From the NCBI GenBank assembly GCA_029261925.1, contig JAJDAJ010000048.1, forward strand, positions 1-64,000: a stretch of 64,000 nt of DNA. The letters are read 5' to 3'. Of this stretch, positions 58,339-64,000 are shown piece after piece. The notes below the pieces were generated by a model. That model searched no databases and had not been told where the DNA came from. It saw only the letters and a list, made by a program, of their open reading frames with translations. Position 1 is the stretch's first letter, and every line of letters begins with the position of its first letter. The DNA is from Deltaproteobacteria bacterium. GTDB lineage: Bacteria > Myxococcota_A > UBA9160 > SZUA-336. The translations under genes and the position numbers were made by a program.

Positions 58339-59066
58339 CACAGGACCTCCTCGATCGCGGCCTCGAGGCGGGCGAGCTGCAGCCGGCGTGCCGCCAGGTA
58401 GGCGAAGCTCAGCAGGAAGGCCACGTGGCCCGACAGCAGGGTCCAGGCCATGGCGGGGGGCATGCCGTGCTCGGCCGGGTTCTCGGGGTGGAGCCCGCCG
58501 CGCGCGATCCTGACCGCGTAGTAGACGAACGGGATCGCGGCGGTCCCCGCGATCCCGTAGATCGCGGTGAAGCTGCGGGCCTGGCCGCTGCCGAATGCGA
58601 AGCTCCTCAGCAGCAGGTAGGCCACGTAGATGAACCAGAGCACGAGGGTGGAGGTGAGGCGCAGATCCCAGACCCACCACTGGCCCCAGACCGGCTTCGC
58701 CCAGATCGGGCCGGTCACCAGGATCAGGCTGCAGAAGAGCACGCCGACCTCCGCGCTGGCCAGCGCCAGGTCGTCCCAGCGCTCGTCGCGCGTCCACAGG
58801 AAGCCCACACCCGCGACGGCCGTCAGCACGAACCCCAGGTAGGTCGGGATCACGTTGGGCACGTGCACGTAGAGGATCTTCTGCACCACCCCCTGGACCG
58901 CCTCCACCGGCGCCTGCACCACCAGCCAGGCCCAGAGGCCCAGAGCCGCCAGCGCCAGGAGGCCCGCGGCCGCCGTGGAGCGCCGGCCGCGATCCACGGC
59001 CCGCGTCTGCCAGATCAGCCAGCCCGAGATCGCCAGGATCTCGAGCGCCACGATCGAGAACTTCAC
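58338..59066 (-). CDS. ccmC: Haem-handling membrane protein CcmC
   Basis: The 242-residue protein has six membrane helices and the haem-handling WWD domain GQWWVWDLRLTSTLVLWF. One axial His candidate is in ILYVHVPNVIPTYLG and the other in LLSGHVAFLLSFAYL, flanking the WWD loop as in E. coli CcmC. It attaches haem to CcmE on the periplasmic side. The GTG start has a GGAGG site four bases after the ccmB stop. Confidence 0.95.
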   Translation of the reverse strand: MKFSIVALEILAISGWLIWQTRAVDRGRRSTAAAGLLALAALGLWAWLVVQAPVEAVQGVVQKILYVHVPNVIPTYLGFVLTAVAGVGFLWTRDERWDDLALASAEVGVLFCSLILVTGPIWAKPVWGQWWVWDLRLTSTLVLWFIYVAYLLLRSFAFGSGQARSFTAIYGIAGTAAIPFVYYAVRIARGGLHPENPAEHGMPPAMAWTLLSGHVAFLLSFAYLAARRLQLARLEAAIEEVL

Positions 59067-59070
59067 GGCG

Positions 59071-59757
59071 TCAGTCCTCCAGCACGTAGTCGAAGACCAG
59101 GAAGCCGAGCAGGACGAAGACCTGGTCGAACAGGCCCAGCGCTCCCCACCACTGCCGGGGCGAGTCGAACCCGGCCAGCGCGTCGCCGGTGAGCCGGGAC
59201 GCCAGCACGAGCACGGGCAGCAGCAGCGGGAAGAGCAGCACCGGCAGCAGCAGCGCGCGGAAGCGCAGCAGCATCGACATGCTGGCCAGCAGCGTGCCGA
59301 CCGCCGCGATGCCCAGCGTGCCCAGCGCGCAGACCGCCGCTCCGTGCCAGCCGGCGGGCGACCAGTCCACGTCGAGGAACACGGTCATCAGCAGGGCGGT
59401 CCAGAGGGCGACGCCGAGCAGGGCGAGCCAGCTCGCGGCGGCCTTGCCCGCGAAGATCCAGCCGCGATCGCAGGGCACGTGGGCCAGCAGCACGATCGCG
59501 CCCGCCTCGGCCTCGGACTCGAAGGAGCGCGCCAGCCCGAGCACCGAGGTCAGCAGCACCACGATCCAGAGCAGCGCGGGGACCCAGGCTTCCGCCGCGC
59601 GCGGCGAGTCGGGCAGCGTGATGCTGAGCAGCGCCACGACCAGCAGCGCGAAGACCGCCATGTGCCCCAGGCGATCGCGCGTGCGCAGGTCGAGCAGCAG
59701 GTCCTTGCGCAGGACCGACCACGCGACCACGGGACCGGCGGCGCCGGCACGCGGCAT
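59071..59757 (-). CDS. ccmB: Haem exporter membrane subunit CcmB
   Basis: The 228-residue protein has six hydrophobic segments and begins VVAWSVLRKDLLLDLRTRDRL, the cytoplasmic start conserved in CcmB. ARSFESEAEAGAIVLLAHVP is also family-typical. It is the permease partner of CcmA in the complex that frees holo-CcmE. The ATG overlaps the ccmA stop by one base. Confidence 0.93.
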   Translation of the reverse strand: MPRAGAAGPVVAWSVLRKDLLLDLRTRDRLGHMAVFALLVVALLSITLPDSPRAAEAWVPALLWIVVLLTSVLGLARSFESEAEAGAIVLLAHVPCDRGWIFAGKAAASWLALLGVALWTALLMTVFLDVDWSPAGWHGAAVCALGTLGIAAVGTLLASMSMLLRFRALLLPVLLFPLLLPVLVLASRLTGDALAGFDSPRQWWGALGLFDQVFVLLGFLVFDYVLED

Positions 59758-60431
59758 CAGTACGTCTCCGCGTGCGCGTCGCGCGGCGGCTCGAGCGCGC
59801 GCAGCTGCCCGTCCGCCAGGCTGAGCACCGCATCGCAGAGCGGCAGCAGGTCGCGCACCGCGTGCGCCGCCACCAGCACCGTGGCTCCCTGCTCGTGGCG
59901 CCGCGCGAGCTGGAGGTTCAGGCGCCGCACCGAGGCCGCGTCCAGCCCGCTCCAGGGCTCGTCGAGCAGCAGCAGGTCCGGCGCACCGAGCAGCGCGCGC
60001 GCCAGGCCGGCGCGGCGCCGGTAGCCCAGGGAGAGCTCGCCGAAGCTCCGTCGCGCCACGCTCGCGAGCTCGAGCTCCGCGATCAGCGCCGACACGCGGT
60101 GCGGCTCGACGCCGCGCAGCCGGCCCGCGAGCTCGAGGTTTTCCTGCAGGGTCAGCCCGTCGTACAGGCCCGGCTGCGCGCCGAGGTAGCCGATGCGCCG
60201 GCGCAGCTCTCCCGAGCCGCGCCCGAAGGGATCGCCGTCGAGCACGCGCACCTCCCCGCGGCTGGGTCGCGTGAGCGCCGCGAGCACGCGCAGCAGCGTG
60301 CTCTTGCCGGCGCCGTTGGGGCCGGCGATCAGCGTGAAGGTCCCTGCCTCGAGCGCGAAGTCCAGGCCGTGAAGCGCGCGCTGGCGGCCGTAGATCTTGG
60401 CCAGCCCGCGCACCTCGACGGCGGCGCTCAA
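59757..60431 (-). CDS. ccmA: Haem exporter ATPase subunit CcmA
   Basis: The 224-residue ABC ATPase has Walker A GPNGAGKST (37-45), the signature LSLGYRRRAGLARALLG and Walker B LLLLDEPWSGLD. The LDAASVRRLN continuation fits CcmA. ATP hydrolysis drives release of haem-loaded CcmE. The TTG start overlaps the stop of the zinc-ribbon protein gene (TTGA), the same coupling used between ccmF and that gene. Confidence 0.94.
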   Translation of the reverse strand: MSAAVEVRGLAKIYGRQRALHGLDFALEAGTFTLIAGPNGAGKSTLLRVLAALTRPSRGEVRVLDGDPFGRGSGELRRRIGYLGAQPGLYDGLTLQENLELAGRLRGVEPHRVSALIAELELASVARRSFGELSLGYRRRAGLARALLGAPDLLLLDEPWSGLDAASVRRLNLQLARRHEQGATVLVAAHAVRDLLPLCDAVLSLADGQLRALEPPRDAHAETY

Positions 60432-61644
60432 AGCGGCTTCCCGCAGCTCGAGCAGAAGCGGTCCTCGCTGCCGTAGCTGCGGCCGCAGCAGCTCCGCGCG
60501 ACCTCGCCGGGCGTGCTGGCCGCGCCGAGCAGGCCGCGCTCGCGGGCCAGGCGCTCGACCTCGGTGCGTCTCAGCTCCTCGCGCAGGCGATCGCGGTCGG
60601 CGTCGGAGAGCTTGCCGGTCTCGTAGTCGTGGTCGAGGTCGGCGATCGCCATCGTCAGGCGCGCGCGCGCATCGTCGAGAGCCACCGGCTCGGGCGTTCT
60701 CGCGCGGGCGCCGCTCGTGACCGGACGGCCCACGAAGAGCACCAGCGCGCCGGCGAGCAGTGCCGCCGCGATCGTGGAGCCCCAGCGCGACGCGCTGCTG
60801 GCCGGGGGCAGCGGCGACACGCTGAGCCGGCGCGTCGCGCCCGCGGGCACGTCGAAGCCGACGAAGCTCTGGTAGAAGACGTCGCTCTGTCGCGCCACGC
60901 GCGCGGGGTGCAGCCCGTCGGAGGTGATGTCGATGCCCCAGTCCTTGACGTAGACCTGCAGCTCCTCGATCGGGTCGGGAACCGGCACGCTCAGCTCGAG
61001 CGCACCGTCGGGACTCTCCAGGTCGTAGGCCAGCTCGATCTGGTAGCCCTGCTCGCCCGGGAAGACCGGGCCGCGGATCTCCAGCGCGCCGTCGCCGAGC
61101 TCCGCGCCGGGAGGCAGGCGACCCAGGCCCGTGCGCAGCTCGCCGTGACCCGGGGCGAGCCCGAGGCGCAGCAGGGGCGGGGCGTCGGGCGCGGCGACCG
61201 CGACGCGGCTGCCGGCATTGGACACCGTCGCACTCTGCCGGACCTGGTAGGCGCCCGCGTCGTGCTCGACCACCCACTGCACCACCCGCAGGTGCAGCGC
61301 GCTGGCGTCGTCCGTGCGGTCGTAGACGCGGAAGACGACCGGATCGGAGGCCTCCGGCTCGCCCGGCCGGAAGACCACCGCGCCGCCCGGGTACATGAAG
61401 CCCTCGAAGAGCGCGCGCACCAGGTAGGCCGCGGGCGCGGGCAGATCGTCGAAGCGGAAGCTGCCGTCGTCGTCGGCGACGGTCTCGCGCACGATCGTCT
61501 GCTCGCTGGCGTCGATCCCGATCGCCTGGACCTGCACGCCCGCCGTGGCGCCCGCCCGCGACGGGTGCGTGACGCGACCCTCGATCACGGCCGCGTGCAC
61601 GGGCAGGGCCAGGGTCGCCAGCAGCAGCGCGAGCGCGCGCACGC

Positions 61645-61648
<4 letters not shown>
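60428..61648 (-). CDS. Membrane protein with carboxypeptidase-regulatory-like, CcmI-like and zinc-ribbon parts
   Basis: The 406-residue protein is embedded between ccmF and ccmA. It has a signal peptide (VRALALLLATLALPVHA), a beta-sandwich of the carboxypeptidase-regulatory type (VIEGRVTHPSRAGATAGVQV ... DDDGSFRFDDLPAPAAYLV), a second beta-rich periplasmic region and one membrane helix near 305 (STIAAALLAGALVLFVG). A CcmI-like coiled stretch follows (AIADLDHDYETGKLSDADRDRL). It ends in a cytoplasmic zinc ribbon with Cys387, 388, 399 and 402 (CCGRSYGSEDRFCSSCG). It occupies the place where ccmG/ccmH/ccmI genes often stand. A role in cytochrome c maturation is inferred from position. The start is TTG 61648 or GTG 61642. 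Confidence 0.75.
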
Positions 61649-63612
<1,964 letters not shown>

Positions 63613-63615
63613 GGG

Positions 63616-64000
63616 TCAGGCCCCGGTGCCGGGCGCGACCTCGTACTTGGACGGGCACTTCGCCATGACCTTCCGGGCCACGAAGGTGCCCGCCTCCGCG
63701 CGGCCCTCGACCACGACCTCGGCGCCGTCGCGAAACAGGTCGGGCACGTCGATGTCGTGGTAGCGCACGGGCAGCGTGCGCTCGGATCCGGGATCGGCGA
63801 TCCGGAAGTCCACCCGGCGGGCCCCGAGGTCCTTGAGAATCGAGCCCTCGACCACGAAGCCGTGCACCCGCTGACCGCGTCGCGTGTCGCCGGCGTCCCG
63901 ATCGGCGCCCGCCGCCAGGAAGCTGCCCACGTCCTCGTAGTACGAGAAGGTGCCCTCGCCCGAGGCGCTCAGGCCGAGCACCCAGGCCGCCCCCGCGAAC
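63616..64000 (-). CDS. ccmE: Haem chaperone CcmE of the Cys-x-x-x-Tyr type, N-terminus outside the window
   Basis: About 128 C-terminal residues are visible; the frame is open to the window end, where FAGAAWVLGLSASGEGTFSYY is the end of the membrane anchor and first strand. The OB-fold shows GFVVEGSILKDL, VRYHDIDVPDLFRDGAEVVVEG and FVARKVMAKCPSKYEV. In most CcmE proteins the haem is bound by a His in the AKH-xx-Y region; here it is Cys with Tyr four later (C-P-S-K-Y). This matches the variant known from Desulfovibrio and some archaea. It leads the operon ccmE-F-(zinc ribbon)-A-B-C-D. Confidence 0.92.
   Translation of the reverse strand, partial: FAGAAWVLGLSASGEGTFSYYEDVGSFLAAGADRDAGDTRRGQRVHGFVVEGSILKDLGARRVDFRIADPGSERTLPVRYHDIDVPDLFRDGAEVVVEGRAEAGTFVARKVMAKCPSKYEVAPGTGA

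Overview
The window is a GC-rich, densely packed bacterial chromosome segment with no rRNA, tRNA, CRISPR array or insertion sequence that I can see. The cell is Gram-negative: there is a TonB-dependent outer-membrane receptor, a PBP1B-like peptidoglycan synthase, a PlsB-type acyltransferase and a Ccm (System I) cytochrome c maturation operon. The Cys-rich CGNG...CDDGN...GDGC repeat, the dockerin-like segments and a CcmE with Cys-x-x-x-Tyr instead of the haem-binding His point to a 'deltaproteobacterial' lineage in the old sense (Myxococcota, Desulfobacterota, Binatota or relatives). This is inference; no ribosomal marker is present to settle it.

Layout. 1-8000: the end of an amidohydrolase, a VOC-fold protein, and a 2316-residue secreted RHS/FG-GAP protein whose upstream region holds three dyad-symmetric elements in 54 bp. 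8000-10110: a PLP aminotransferase, a redoxin, and two decayed gene ends (an SDR and a molybdopterin oxidoreductase). 10129-19730: a catabolic island of acyl-CoA ligase, SnoaL-like protein, Baeyer-Villiger monooxygenase, three SDRs (two of which lack the catalytic Tyr) and, convergent with them, a TonB receptor. 19811-21505: a secreted Cys-rich/dockerin-like protein. 21625-35072: acyl-CoA and ring-degradation genes, including two two-subunit acyl-CoA dehydrogenases, four crotonase-fold enzymes over the wider region, a CoA transferase and a FAD aromatic hydroxylase, with one MarR regulator. 35080-44628: amidohydrolase, cytochrome P450, acyl-CoA ligase, VOC protein, a frameshifted flavin-reductase-like gene, alpha/beta hydrolase, LLM flavin enzyme, MDR reductase and nitroreductase. 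44633-57706: mostly housekeeping (thioesterases, ArfB, ChaC-like, glutamine amidotransferase, Ffh, biotinyl carrier, PlsB, PBP). 58183-64000: the operon ccmE-ccmF-(zinc-ribbon protein)-ccmA-ccmB-ccmC-ccmD, read on the minus strand.

How it fits together. Most of the window could take up a hydrophobic cyclic or branched carboxylate or ketone (TonB receptor), oxygenate it (BVMO, P450, FAD hydroxylase, LLM enzyme), activate it to CoA esters (two ligases, CoA transferase) and shorten it by beta-oxidation-like steps (acyl-CoA dehydrogenases, crotonases, SDRs, thioesterases). The substrate cannot be read from sequence; sterol-like or terpenoid compounds are a guess from the gene mix. Expression signals worth attention are TANNNT hexamers placed 6-8 nt before several start codons (leaderless-type genes), a consensus promoter overlapping the ccmD stop codon and followed by a roughly 450-nt untranslated leader, and the dyad cluster upstream of the RHS gene.
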